DNA from: Mesostigma viride | Taxonomy: Eukaryota; Streptophyta; Mesostigmatophyceae; Mesostigmatales; Mesostigmataceae | NCBI GenBank assembly: GCA_009746045.1 | Contig: RPFO01000072.1 | Span: 891,620 to 955,619 of the forward strand | Reading direction: 5' to 3' | Length of the DNA: 64,000 bases | Shown here: piece after piece, positions 1-18,904 of the stretch | How the letters are laid out: each line of letters starts with the position of its first letter | Numbering within the stretch: the stretch's first letter is position 1 | The notes under the pieces: model-generated | Seen by the model: the letters and a program-made list of their open reading frames with translations, nothing else | Database searches by the model: none | Told to the model about the DNA's origin: nothing | Program-made: the position numbers and the translations under genes

Positions 1-18
1 ATGGCAGCTTTCGTCCAC

Positions 19-128
19 GGTTGATACCGTCAGGATCGGAGGTCGCGTACTGCTAGCAGGCAAGGCAAGCAACGGTTGAGACCGTCAGGATCAGAGGTCG
101 CGTACCGCTAGCAGGCAAGGCAAGCAGA
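19..128. repeat. 55-bp tandem duplication
   Basis: Two copies of a 55-bp unit, first base at 19 and 74, sharing the cores ACCGTCAGGATC and GCTAGCAGGCAAGGCAAGC with a few substitutions. It lies at the window edge, so a longer array to the left cannot be excluded. No coding meaning is visible. Confidence 0.85.
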
Positions 129-935
129 AAGGGGTGACGTGGGAGAGTGCACGTCAAGGATCGTGCCACACAGCGTTTCACATGCTGAGGTCCTACCTTT
201 GCGTTCCACATGCTGAGGTCCTGCCTTGTTATCCATCTGCCTCTGTGCCATGAGCCGTGCGCACAGCTGCGGGCCTGCATCACGTGCTTTGAATTACGGC
301 AGTGGTTTGCCATAATGTAGGTTGCATGCATTCGGTGTGGGGAATAGCAGTTTCTGAGAGCTGCTTAGCTTGCAAGCTGACTGGAGTATGTGTTATCTGG
401 GCACGCCCGGGCCCCTGTCACTTGCCGGAGTGTGTTACCCCACATATCTTGTCGGACGGCTGGGTGTGGGAACGTGGCTCTTTAGCGTTGGCCTATTTGG
501 GAGTGATGAAGCTACATTCGGGCCATTTTAAGGCCACCTATGCGAACTTTTCGTGCCTTCCCGCCAGTCCATGCTGCTGTTTCAGTAGAACCCTTTCTCC
601 CATAATGTTGTCAGAAAAGTTTCTTTGTGGTAATTTTCTCTGACGATCGTGTGGCCTCTGATCCACCAGGTTTCGTCTTGTGGTACATGTGGATGCTCGT
701 ATGGGATCTTCCATACCACAGGTTGGAGCGGCCAAGGGCTACGGCTTCCATGCGTGGCTATGGGGTACCATGGAAAGCGTGTCTGTGTATTTATCACGCT
801 GGCTTTTTGCGTCGTGGGTCTAAAACTGTTATGGACCTGTTATGGACCTGTTACGGACCCATTATTTTTTGATGGAGGCAAGCAAGTCTGGCTAAATCAG
901 TTCTGCATTAGCGACCATGTTGTTATGTACGGGTA

Positions 936-976
936 CGGGGTATTTAAAACGGGGTATTTAAAACGGGGTATTTAAA
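936..976. repeat. 15-bp tandem triplication
   Basis: Three head-to-tail copies of GGGGTATTTAAAACG (the last degraded), followed by two TAAAATACGCG motifs. AT-rich, TATA-like in composition, but no gene starts nearby that would make a promoter reading convincing. Confidence 0.8.
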
Positions 977-1763
977 ACGAGTATATACGTGGGGGGTGTA
1001 AAATACGCGGGCTTAAAATACGCGACCGCGTTTCTAACTGAAGGGGGTTAGGGCGCGCATCCACGTGGAAAACACTTGCATTGATAGTAAGTAGTAAGTA
1101 GTTTCACATGGTATACATGGCTTGCATGCAGTCAACCGTGTCAACCATGGTTGTCTAAGCACATTTTAGTGTTGTCACACTATCATAACAAGGACATGCT
1201 CAAATAAACCAATGGTGGCCGCTCACTGTCTATATGCAGTCACATGAATGCAATATCTCCAATATGATCATCAGCAAAACATTTCTTTCCCTGCACGATA
1301 AAAATGTAAAGAAACCATCGGCGGCCACTCAGCTTCTGAGCGCTGTGATGCCGCTGCGAAGAAAGGGTGCGGCACTCTCACACAACAAGAATGCCCCAAA
1401 AGAACGCAAAAGACTTCGAACGACAAGCTCGTAGAGGAAAGCACTGAAAGCAGATCACGTTCGCCACAATCTATACCTTGACTTCGTAAATCCCTGGCCC
1501 AGGCGAGCAACATCGGCCGTTCTTCTATGATGAAAATGGCAGGCACAAACTGTGCACGCCTCAATAATTACTTACCGAAAATGGTTGTAAATTTGGAACA
1601 GAGCACCCGTTCTGTTTAGAATCCGATGCTGTCAATACTAATGCCTCGTTCACAGTCAGAACCCCGCCCAGAACCACGCATTTAATTAATTTATTGATCA
1701 GATCTTATTTATCAATCAATTAATCAGACTTGCACATAATGCTCCTTCCCCACTGCAGGGGGG

Positions 1764-1804
1764 TTAATTAATTAATTAATTAAACTCGTGCTCCCGTTGG
1801 GGAG
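1764..1804 (-). other. LINE 3' terminus: CAAC-loop hairpin plus TTAA tail
   Basis: In element sense the sequence reads stem CTCCC, loop CAAC, stem GGGAG, then a few bases and a TTAA-repeat tail. The same stem-loop and tail end three other copies (25366-25405, 43146-43186, 49800-49843). In some LINE families a 3' stem-loop is the recognition site for the reverse transcriptase; that role here is inference. Confidence 0.7.
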
Positions 1805-2181
1805 TCACGGAGCACCGAAGTGCTTTTAATCCCTGTGTGTGCACTACAGGAGAAAGGGCAGAGACCCCCAGTCTCCTTCATGCCAAAGGCATGCCACAGC
1901 TGCAATCGGGCGCGGCTAGCTAAAAGGACAGGCTAACGATCCGGCAAACTGTGGGTGCAATAAGACCCATGTGAGCATATCATAGCAAGGAGCGTGGGCA
2001 AGTAATCTGAACATAGCCAGGGCGTAGCATGGCTGTACTAGGACTAGGCTAAGGCTATGGCTGGTTGTACCGTGCGTTGGCGGCACGTGACTAGGTGTGT
2101 TGGCACAGCTAGGCAACATTCTAGGCATGGCTGCCTTAGCGGCAGTGACGCCAATGGTTACAAGCTAGGGCTATTGCTATT

Positions 2182-3576
2182 CTAGCCCGCTGGGGGCGTC
2201 CACATCTTGTGGTTGATCATCAGGTCCCCGCCCCTCCAGTACACCTTGGGCTTCTGGGGGTCCTGCTTATGGCGGAGGTATTCCGGCCACAGGTCGCGTC
2301 GCTGCTGTTGCTGAGCGGGGGTGAGGTCGTCATCCAGCGTCCAGGTGAGGTCGTGCAACCGCTTGCGACGAGAGAGGAACCGCTGCTTATCCTCAGGGGA
2401 GGAGAAGGTGAGTAGGACTGGTGGGGGAGCCGCCTTGTCCCGTGAGTGGGGAAGGCGGTGGCACCCACGCAGTTCTACCTCACCTACCAGGCCCATGAGG
2501 GTAAGAAGCTGGTTCTTGAGCTCGTCAGCAAGAGAGGTTGACGTCTCACCTGGCTTCTGGGGGAAGCGACGTAGCACCACTCGGCACTCGCGGCAAGCGC
2601 GGTCGGTGACCTCCCGTTGCTGGGCCTGGCGGTGGTCCTCCAGCTCCTGGAGCTTTGTGGCGATGGCGTCGGTGGTGGAGGCGGTCGCTGACCGCAGCAG
2701 GTCCGCGTAGGAGAGCGGCGGGAGGTCGCCAGCATCCTGCCGGGGTGGCTGGGATGCAATGGTGGCCGTCTGCTCCGCTATCTTGGGGACCTGTGTGGCC
2801 AGGGCCTCGGTGTGGGCGGTGATGGCCTCAAGCTTCTTCAGGAGCACGCCACACTTGCCCTCCACCTGGTTAAGGCGAGAGACAAGTGCCGCATGCGTTT
2901 CCGAAGCTTGCGCCGCGGTGTGCAGCGTCGTGAACTGGGGCTGGAGCTTGTGGACGACCTTGGTTTCCACGTTGGAGACCCGGGCCTCGACCGTGTTGAG
3001 CGTGGTGTTCAGCGATGTCAGCTGCTCGGCCAGCGGCCAGGTCACGTGCTCCTCCAGCACTGCGCGGATGTCATCCTTGCAGAGGGAGGAAGCCGATGGG
3101 GCTGCCGCCTGTGCGGGGGCTGGGGTGCGGAGCGTGCGGGTGATGTCGGTGAGGCGGAGCTGGAAATGGCTGGTCAAGATAGCCAGGCGTTGTTGTGCTT
3201 CGTTCATAGCATAGAGCCAGGACATGTCTCCATTGTAGTCAATAGCCGCCCCCTTCACGAAGAGCTTCCGCTCCTGTTCGAGGAACTGGAGAACCTCAAT
3301 GCATTCCGCATGTGGCGACAATTCTTGCCACCCGGTGAGGGAGAATCCTCGGTCGCCGGGGAGGAACTGGCGCCATTTGCGAGCGTGGCAGGGTTTCTTG
3401 GGCTCAGGCGAGGCGCTGGGCGATGGGGCTGCTGGCGGTGGGTTGGCAGGCCCAGACGGCTGGTTGGCGGGTAAGCCTGGCGGCTGAACAATGGCGAGGG
3501 CGAGAGGGTTGGGCTGGGCGCTTGGAAGCTGTGCCAGCTCCTTTTCCAGCCCTCGTTTTGCTTTGGTAGTCGTCAT
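2182..3576 (-). CDS. LINE ORF1 protein (L1 ORF1p-like RNA-binding protein)
   Basis: Intact 464-residue frame. Residues about 10-60 are Pro/Ala-rich; 180-310 are a long heptad-like region typical of a trimerising coiled coil (Leu/Val-rich, with VEARVSNVETKVV); about 325-400 resembles the RRM-like domain of L1 ORF1p (VVLRRFPQKPGET, then GLVGEVELRGCHRLP and PPPVLLTFSSPEDKQRF); 400-460 resembles the C-terminal domain (WTLDDDLTPAQQQQRRDLW, KVYWRGGDLMINHK). In L1 elements this protein coats the element RNA and acts as a nucleic-acid chaperone in the RNP. The start is the first Met of the frame, 176 bp inside the element. No disabling mutation is seen, unlike the other LINE pieces in this window. 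Family assignment rests on domain order and motifs rather than a search. Confidence 0.8.
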   Translation of the reverse strand: MTTTKAKRGLEKELAQLPSAQPNPLALAIVQPPGLPANQPSGPANPPPAAPSPSASPEPKKPCHARKWRQFLPGDRGFSLTGWQELSPHAECIEVLQFLEQERKLFVKGAAIDYNGDMSWLYAMNEAQQRLAILTSHFQLRLTDITRTLRTPAPAQAAAPSASSLCKDDIRAVLEEHVTWPLAEQLTSLNTTLNTVEARVSNVETKVVHKLQPQFTTLHTAAQASETHAALVSRLNQVEGKCGVLLKKLEAITAHTEALATQVPKIAEQTATIASQPPRQDAGDLPPLSYADLLRSATASTTDAIATKLQELEDHRQAQQREVTDRACRECRVVLRRFPQKPGETSTSLADELKNQLLTLMGLVGEVELRGCHRLPHSRDKAAPPPVLLTFSSPEDKQRFLSRRKRLHDLTWTLDDDLTPAQQQQRRDLWPEYLRHKQDPQKPKVYWRGGDLMINHKMWTPPAG

Positions 3577-3775
3577 AGCTGGTCACGTGCGTAACTTTGT
3601 CTATACTGCGTGGCAGCCGTAACCGTTTATACTGGCAAGTGCGTCTTAGAAAGGCGCATCGAATGCAAGTGGTCTGACCGAATTTGGGGCTCAGACGCAA
3701 AAAAAGATCTGAACTCCGCCGTCAGCCATACCGCCGTCAGCCATTTTCGAGGGCAGGGGGGTTGTTGTCCGATCT

Positions 3776-4057
3776 ATGACCTGGGCCCTATAACTAGGAC
3801 CTAGATAGCTTCAGTACCCCATCCCTTCCATCCCATGTTCCCCTCCCACTGAGGACTTATCAAGGAGACAACCAGCGCAGGCCAGAAATCGGGGGAATCC
3901 GGACCATGGTAGCTCGAGCCTGCCGTTATCTTGTCCGCGTGTTCGAGTCGTTCAGGATGATGAATATGAATGGTGATGGAAATGTGTAGCCTTGTGCATT
4001 GAAATTATGGCTGGCTTACGTGTACTTATGCTCACGTGACGCAGTCACGTGTCTATT
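3776..4057 (+). mobile_element. 3' UTR/tail of a second LINE family, interrupted by a short insertion
   Basis: The stretch TAACTAGGACCTAGATAGCT through GAGGACTTAT (about 3790-3859), then the hairpin CACGTGAC-GCA-GTCACGTG (4033-4051) and CTATTAAT matches the LINE tails at 5870-5990 and 41158-41265. Unlike those, the copy is split by about 170 bp (3860-4029). It carries no coding part. Confidence 0.7.
3860..4029. mobile_element. Short non-autonomous insertion in a LINE tail
   Basis: Compared with the uninterrupted tail at 41211-41244, about 170 bp have been inserted between GAGGACTTAT and GCTCACGTG, and the right junction repeats ACTTAT, suggesting a 6-bp target duplication. The left end of the insert (CAAGGAGACAACCAGCGCAG, reverse complement of CTGCGCTGGTTGTCTCCTTG) is a motif found at four further places in the window. 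No terminal inverted repeat or coding capacity is evident; class (SINE or MITE) is unresolved. Confidence 0.5.
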
Positions 4058-5035
4058 AATCACCTGGGCCCACTTGGCCTTGTCCATCATCTTTTTCCAA
4101 TTAAATCACCGAGAGGCCTAGGCCCCCCATGTCCTCTAGGAGCTGTTCTTTGTCAAAGGTGCGGGCCTTGCGGCGCCAGAGGCATGCCACAGCTGCAATC
4201 GGACACGCTAAACGATCCGGCAACTGTTCTGTGGGTGCAATAAGACCCATGCATGTGAGTACAGGCATGTGAGTGCAGTTCTACCTGACACCTACCAGGC
4301 CCATGAGGGTAAGGAGCTGGTCCTTGAGCTCGTCGGCAATGGTGGTTGACGTCTCACCTGGCTTCTGGGGGAAGCGACGCAGCACCAGGTGCCGGCCAGC
4401 AGTCGCGGCGGGCGCGGTCGGTGGCCTCCCGTTGTTGTGCCTGGCGAAGGTCTTCAAGCTCCTGGAGTTTCGTAGCGATGGCGTCAGTGGTGGAGGCAGT
4501 CGCTGACCGCAGCAGGTCCGCATAGGAGAGCGGCGGGAGGTCGCCAGCATCCTGCCGGGGTGGCTGGGATGCGGTGGTGGCCGTCTGCTCCGCTATCTTC
4601 GGGACCTGTGTGGCCAGGGCCTCGGTGTGGACGGTGATGGCTTCAAGCTTCTTCATGAGCACGCGGCACTTGCCCTCCACCTGGCTGGTTTAGGCGAGAG
4701 ACAAGTGCAGCGTGCGTCTCAGATGCCTGCGCGCGCCGCGGTGTGCAGCGCCGTGAACTGAGGTTGGAGCTTATGAACGACCTTGGTTTCCACATTGGAG
4801 ACCCGGGCCTCCACCGGCCGTGTTGAGCGTCGTGTTCAGCGAGGTCAGCTTCTTGGCCAACGGCCAGGTCACGTGCTCCTCCAGCACTGCGCGGATGTCA
4901 TCCTTGCAGAGGGAGGGAGCCAATGTGGCTGCCGGCTGCGCAGGCCGGGCTTGGGTGCGTAGCTTAGTGGTGAGGGCTTCTTCAGTGAGCTGGAAGTAGC
5001 TGCACAAGATAGCGAGGCGAAGGGTGTGCACGCAT
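4058..5035 (-). pseudogene. Broken LINE copy: ORF1 fragment joined to ORF2 C-terminal piece
   Basis: Minus-strand relic of the same family as 1755-3763. About 4266-5035 corresponds to the middle of ORF1 (coiled coil and start of the RNA-binding domain; EEHVTWPLA, LNTTLNT and RRFPQKPGETST are recognisable in shifted frames), interrupted by several small indels. About 4175-4260 matches the post-ORF1 spacer, and 4065-4170 matches, in antisense, the ORF2 C-terminal segment at 25035-25140 (core GAGAGGCCTAGGCCCCCCAT). So most of ORF2 has been deleted. The left end is cut where the second-family LINE tail lies. Non-functional. Confidence 0.75.
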
Positions 5036-5074
5036 TTACTGCCGCTATCATGAATTCTCAAAACGATGAATTCT

Positions 5075-5985
5075 CAAAACGGAGGCCCTGGCTCTGGCCT
5101 TGGCAGGGCCCCTGCCCCCACTCTGCCTCTTAGACGACATCGAGGTCCACTACCCTACTTCAGGCCGCTTCAAGCTGCTCGGCAGTTGGCTTAATTCCCG
5201 ACTGCGAGGACGACCTGACGACACGGATCGGCATGGCATGGGCGCAACTCCATGACCACCGCCGCTGGTGGAGCAACCCCGCCCTACCCCGGATCGTCAA
5301 ACGTGACCCCTTCAAGGTCGTCAATCTGACGATCCTCAGGACCTACGGCGCCGAGACCTGGACACTGAAGCAGGAGCTGGAGCAACGACTCTCGAGACGG
5401 CAACGTCACGTACCAAGATGCTGCGCAAGGCCCTTAACATCCCCTTTGGTTTGCACATTAGTAATGAGGATTGTACGCTGATTTGCCCTATGTTTCCCAC
5501 ATTCTTAGGCACAGGCGCCTGGGCCTAGCCGGGCACCTGGCCCGCACAGATCAGGTAGACACCTCAGATAGACTAGCTGGCACCAAGCCCGCCCAGCCTG
5601 GGCGTTATGTCCTCACCTGGCGTGCCCCAGGCTGCGCGCGGCCGGGCCGCCACCCGTGGACTTTTCGTGATAGACTCGGCATGGACATGTGCTACCCTAG
5701 ACGTGACGGGCTCACACCCAGGCAGCCTCCTGGTTTGTCTGTAATATGGAGGCAGATGGTACGCAATTAAGGATCGATAGATGGTACGTAGTGATGAAGG
5801 AGACCACCCCCAAGTCTGTGGGGGCTCCGCGTGCATGTGACCGCGTATGGCATTCATAGCGATTCGGGCCGTGGTGCCCACAACCCTGTCACTAGGACCT
5901 AGATAGCTTACATAATCCATTCCATCCCATGTTCCCCTCCCACTTCAAGGACCTATGCTCACGTGATGCAGTCACGTGTCTATAG
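5075..5985 (+). pseudogene. LINE ORF2 C-terminal fragment plus 3' UTR, second family
   Basis: Plus-strand relic. Around 5160-5560 the frames encode LINE reverse-transcriptase C-terminal motifs split by frameshifts: YGAETWTLKQELEQRL, then HILRHRRLGLAGHLARTD, then PAQPGRYVLTW, ending at a stop at 5768-5770 after GLSVIWRQMVRN. The 3' UTR (5771-5979) ends in the CACGTGAT-GCA-GTCACGTG hairpin at 5960-5978. The reverse transcriptase core and endonuclease are missing, consistent with 5' truncation. The tail is shared with 3776-4057 and 41033-41265. Confidence 0.75.
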
Positions 5986-5990
5986 ACTTT

Positions 5991-6884
5991 TACCCACACC
6001 CCCGGCCTGCACAATTGGAACAGGTGTGCTCGACTCATCAGCAATGCATACTTCCTGTACAATATTAGCTCGCTCAATCAGCCCCCCCGCACATGAGTTA
6101 GCTATATGCATGAATTTACACACTTGATATGTCACATGAGATTGGACATTCAAATGAATTGGACAGCATAAAACGGCCACCATTTGCCTATTTCAATAGT
6201 ATATTTACACAGCAAACTGGGCTCATTAGTTCACAATGGAGAGCAATAACTACCCATATTGCAGGCTAGATAGGCACTTTGGCCTTGATTTGCAAAGGAA
6301 GACAGCATCTAAATGCATGCTAACCCGTACGCAAATGAACCTTTTAGCGCATTGCTATACCGCACAGCAGACTAACCAGCTACGCTGATACGCATCAATG
6401 TCTTCGTTGGAACAAAAAGGATGTTCACGCTCCGGCAAAGATACACCCTGTAACATCTCCTTTCCAGCCTTGCTTTCAATGATGGTGTGAGCCAACAATG
6501 GCACGTGTATGCACGCCCACCCCTGGTGTAAAGAGCATTCTTCCGCACTTCTGCCTTTCAACAAATCTTCTCACGCAGCTCCTGCCAAGCTGACATGCTT
6601 CTTCCAGCCGTGAACTGGGCATGCCAACCGGGACTTCCTGCGGCCCTTCCAACATCTGCCACGTGATGCCACCATGACACGACATGCGCATCTTCTTCGC
6701 ACACATGTCCAGGCCTCCTGTGGCCTCACGCTCCCATATTGCCCCGTCCACCGCCTCCTCGCTCAGCGCCTCACCTCACTAAAGCTATGGCGCGATGGAG
6801 ACCCTTGTCTTACGCCACGCTCGGCGCCTCATCTCAGTCCGCACTAGCAACGAGCTGTCCCTGGTGCACTGTGGACACCACTCC
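5991..6884. other. Intergenic, no gene seen
   Basis: About 0.9 kb between LINE debris and the 3' end of the lipase gene. Short open frames on both strands lack codon bias or motifs. The part right of about 6730 has repeated CTCAGCGCCTCA-like words and grades into degenerate copies of the lipase stop-codon region. Confidence 0.5.
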
Positions 6885-7057
6885 CCCGCTCCATACGCGG
6901 CATTGTCGACACACTTGGCTCACTCCAAGTGTGGCGCAGTGTCCGCACCATCTCCTACCTCAAAAAAATTGGGCAGTCGACAACTTCTGTGTACTTCTCC
7001 ACATGCGGCGCGGTAAAAAATGTGCAGTCCACGTGCGGCGCGGTCGACAGACTCATC
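6885..7057 (-). repeat. Degenerate copies of the lipase stop-codon region
   Basis: The last codons and stop of the lipase (minus strand GTCGACGGCACCGCACGTGG then AGTAA, 7058-7080) recur downstream as imperfect copies near 7028-7051, 6999-7015, 6925-6945 and 6889-6912, each with the core (A/G)CCGC(A/G)(C/T)GTGGA or a decayed form. Spacing is irregular (about 30-75 bp). It parallels the 48-bp array that starts at the stop codon of the glycosyltransferase-like gene at 61602. Confidence 0.6.
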
Positions 7058-16587
<9,530 letters not shown>

Positions 16588-16727
16588 CTGTGAGCACCAG
16601 GTGCAGCCGGGGGGAGGGGAGCGGGAGGGAGACGATTGTTACAGGGGGAGGAGGCAGGGGGAGGATTGTGAGATGTTGCAAGAACAGGATAACAAGCGCG
16701 GCTGCACGGTGGCGGTGGGGCAAACAC

Positions 16728-17947
16728 ATATATCCATGCGAAGATGCGTCCAAAGGGCATGACAACACTTGAACCAAAGTGACAGCCGCCCCTGGTATCT
16801 TCCCCATCGCATCCGCTGTGACCGGAGAGGTAGGTAACTGTGCTTTCTAGCAAGACACCACGCAAAGACACAGACCCACTTCCTGCACGCATGCACGGGG
16901 TGGAGCAGAGTAAACTGTGGGGCACAAGCTACGAATGAAGCCCCTTGCTCATAAGCAACATGATGGCAGCCCTCAAGTTAGATACACGGAAACTTTCCTG
17001 CTCTCGGGCCAAGAAGCAAAATTTTGAGTGACAGCCCAGCCATGACGCCAGCAGATACGACTGATGATGACAACTACGATTGTGTACAACCACTGACCTG
17101 CATAAATTTGAGATAAAGAAAACACAACTTTGAAGCCATTCAGCTAAATAGTTTGCTGCCAGACAATGTACCAAAAAACCTTTCAGCCCTTCAACAGAAG
17201 ATGCAGCAGCACGCACTTGCCAGATAAACCGCCAGAATACCCAGAAACACGAAACACTGCCCCCCGAGAAGCAACACGTTTATCGACAGCAGCAGCCTCT
17301 TCTGCAGTGTATAAAATCTAGAAAAACAAAGTAACATTATCTGAACTGTACGTGGTTTTAAAGCACCCGATAATAATCCAGATCTGCTAACGCTGCCTTG
17401 AGCTCTATTGAATACATCCCCATGCACGCCTCTTACCAGCGCGACACATCGCAAACTCCAACCCCCCTAAACACATTGGTCGCAAGTATACTGCGGTCAT
17501 ATTTTCTAGTCCGCGGGCTCCGTCTTCCGTCGTTAAACCGCTGCGTTTACGTTCTCATAAATAAACCATCGCAAAATCGGCTCGCTCTTTCGAAAACATT
17601 ACAATGATAAAGAATCACGGCCAACCGGCTGGGTATACGCGAAGTATGTCGCGCTTACCAAAAAGTATTGCTACCTGCTGCTCAGAATCATAGGTCTTAC
17701 ATAAAAATACAAAGCCCTGTTGATGAAATAGAACTAAGATACCTATTCATCGGGTAAATAAATGCCCAACAAACGATTGAAAGTATCAAAACAAGAATTC
17801 CCCCCCTTTGGACGGACTTTTCAAGGGCAGGCTGCGCACCTGTGAACAAAATAGGGAGGGCAGCTGTCGAGGAAAACCGTCTCTCCAGCCAGTGTAATAC
17901 ACCAGCGCAGCCGCTCCCGCGGCAGTGGCGAGAGCGAGCGTTGCCAT
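16728..17947 (-). CDS. N-terminal transmembrane exons of the lipase (tentative joins)
   Basis: Upstream of the lipase core four candidate exons code for membrane segments, as expected for DAG-lipase-type proteins with N-terminal helices. 17947-17840 starts MATLALATAAGAAALVYY; 17317-17217 encodes LLLSINVLLLGG and VFLGILAVYLA; 17097-16994 encodes QWLYTIVVVIISRICW; 16815-16728 encodes MRWGRYQGRLSLWFKCC. The second, third and fourth join in phase. The first-to-second join is off by one base and the fourth-to-core join does not match in phase with the splice sites I picked, so a small exon is missing or a boundary is wrong. The start Met at 17947 faces the Sm D1 start 958 bp away. Confidence 0.6.
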
Positions 17948-18904
17948 TGATTACTACCCAATGGACGTAACTACATGATCCAGAAGTCCTCTGCCTCGGC
18001 AACTACGAGGCAAAACCAAGGGGAATTCAGACGAAAGGCAAACTGAGTTCAAGGCATCCGTCAATATACGCGAAAGGCATACGTCTAACACCACATGCGA
18101 TAACAAGTCTTTAGCTCGTTCAAATCAATCCTTATCTGGAGCTTTTCTGGAAAACCTCGCGAAATCCGCGATCATGACGGTAGACACCTAATTAACAATC
18201 CACGTTTTGCACAGCAGTTCGTAGCGTGGCCCCTACGTGCGTTGGTAGGGCGAGCCCAACAATATTATTCGCGTTAATGACACGCCAGGGATACACGCGT
18301 CAGCAAATAGGCCTCGAGCAAACGCGGGGGCTGGTGCCCAATGTTCGTGACTGCGTGGCAACGCACCCTTGTCCGTCCCGTTCCAGATAATCGCCCTGAG
18401 ATCCGCGAGGTGTACAGACACCGTCAGGCCTCTCCTTTCTAGAAATTCCGTATTCCGAGTCACGAAAAACGAATTGTCTGCTTGTCGCGCCGCGCCCCAG
18501 CCTGCGCGCAGCGCCGACTGCGCCCGTGCCCGGGCACAGCGGTCCCGGCGTCGCGAGAAACCGGGGGCACCGGCCCGGCTTCCTTGCTTCGGAGTCGGGC
18601 GTGCCCCGGCCCCGGCTTGGCCATTGCCCAGCATCATCGCATGCGCGCGCTCTGCTTTGCTGCTTTCATGTCGCACGCTCGCAGCAGCAAGCTCCATCGC
18701 TAACCCCCGGTGTTAACAGGAGTCGTGGATGGAGTGTGGATAATCTGCGCCAGAACGAGTTTCTGCATTATTTTCTACTATAGCAACGGCTTAATACCAG
18801 CAGGGTAGCAGTTTTGCGCGAGCCATTGGCGAATTGCACCGCGACTTCTTGGAAGGCCTTGTACCGACCTGCTTCGACTGCCGCGAGCGGCATAACGCGG
18901 CACA
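17948..18904. promoter_or_regulatory. Divergent intergenic promoter region (lipase / Sm D1)
   Basis: 957 bp separate the tentative lipase start (minus) from the Sm D1 start (plus). The middle, about 18480-18640, is strongly GC-rich with CCCCGGCCCCGG and a GGCCATTGCC (CCAAT-type, inverted ATTGG) word. No clear TATA box precedes either start. Regulatory function is inferred from position only. Confidence 0.5.

Larger units (their letters stand above)
1..1754. other. Non-coding stretch, no supportable gene
   Basis: I see no conserved protein, splice-joined exon chain or RNA gene here; open frames are short and low in family signal. It holds two small tandem duplications near the left edge (19-128, and a roughly 26-bp pair near 178-228 with core CACATGCTGAGGTCCT), a 15-bp triplication (936-976) and AT-rich sequence rich in TTAATTAA near 1678-1785, the last part belonging to the LINE tail that follows. 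Confidence 0.6.
1755..3763 (-). mobile_element. LINE-1-like element with ORF1 but no ORF2 (HAL1-like)
   Basis: Minus-strand retroelement of about 2.0 kb. It is flanked by an 11-bp direct repeat, GCAGGGGGGTT, at 1755-1765 and 3753-3763, read as target-site duplication. Its 3' end (left) is a TTAA-repeat tail at 1764-1783 preceded in sense by a short hairpin with CAAC loop at 1791-1804. Its 5' end (right) has about 176 bp of leader before an intact 464-codon ORF1. Only about 400 bp separate the ORF1 stop from the tail, so the endonuclease/reverse transcriptase ORF is absent. A related fragment (4058-5035) carries both ORF1 and ORF2 C-terminal sequence, which ties ORF1 to the ORF2 seen at 23463-25402. 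The arrangement matches mammalian HAL1 (half-L1) elements; mobilisation would need ORF2 in trans. Confidence 0.85.

Noticed and set aside
2759-3474. Plus-strand frames of 151 and 220 codons opposite the LINE ORF1
   Set aside because: Shadows of the ORF1 coiled coil; no family signal.
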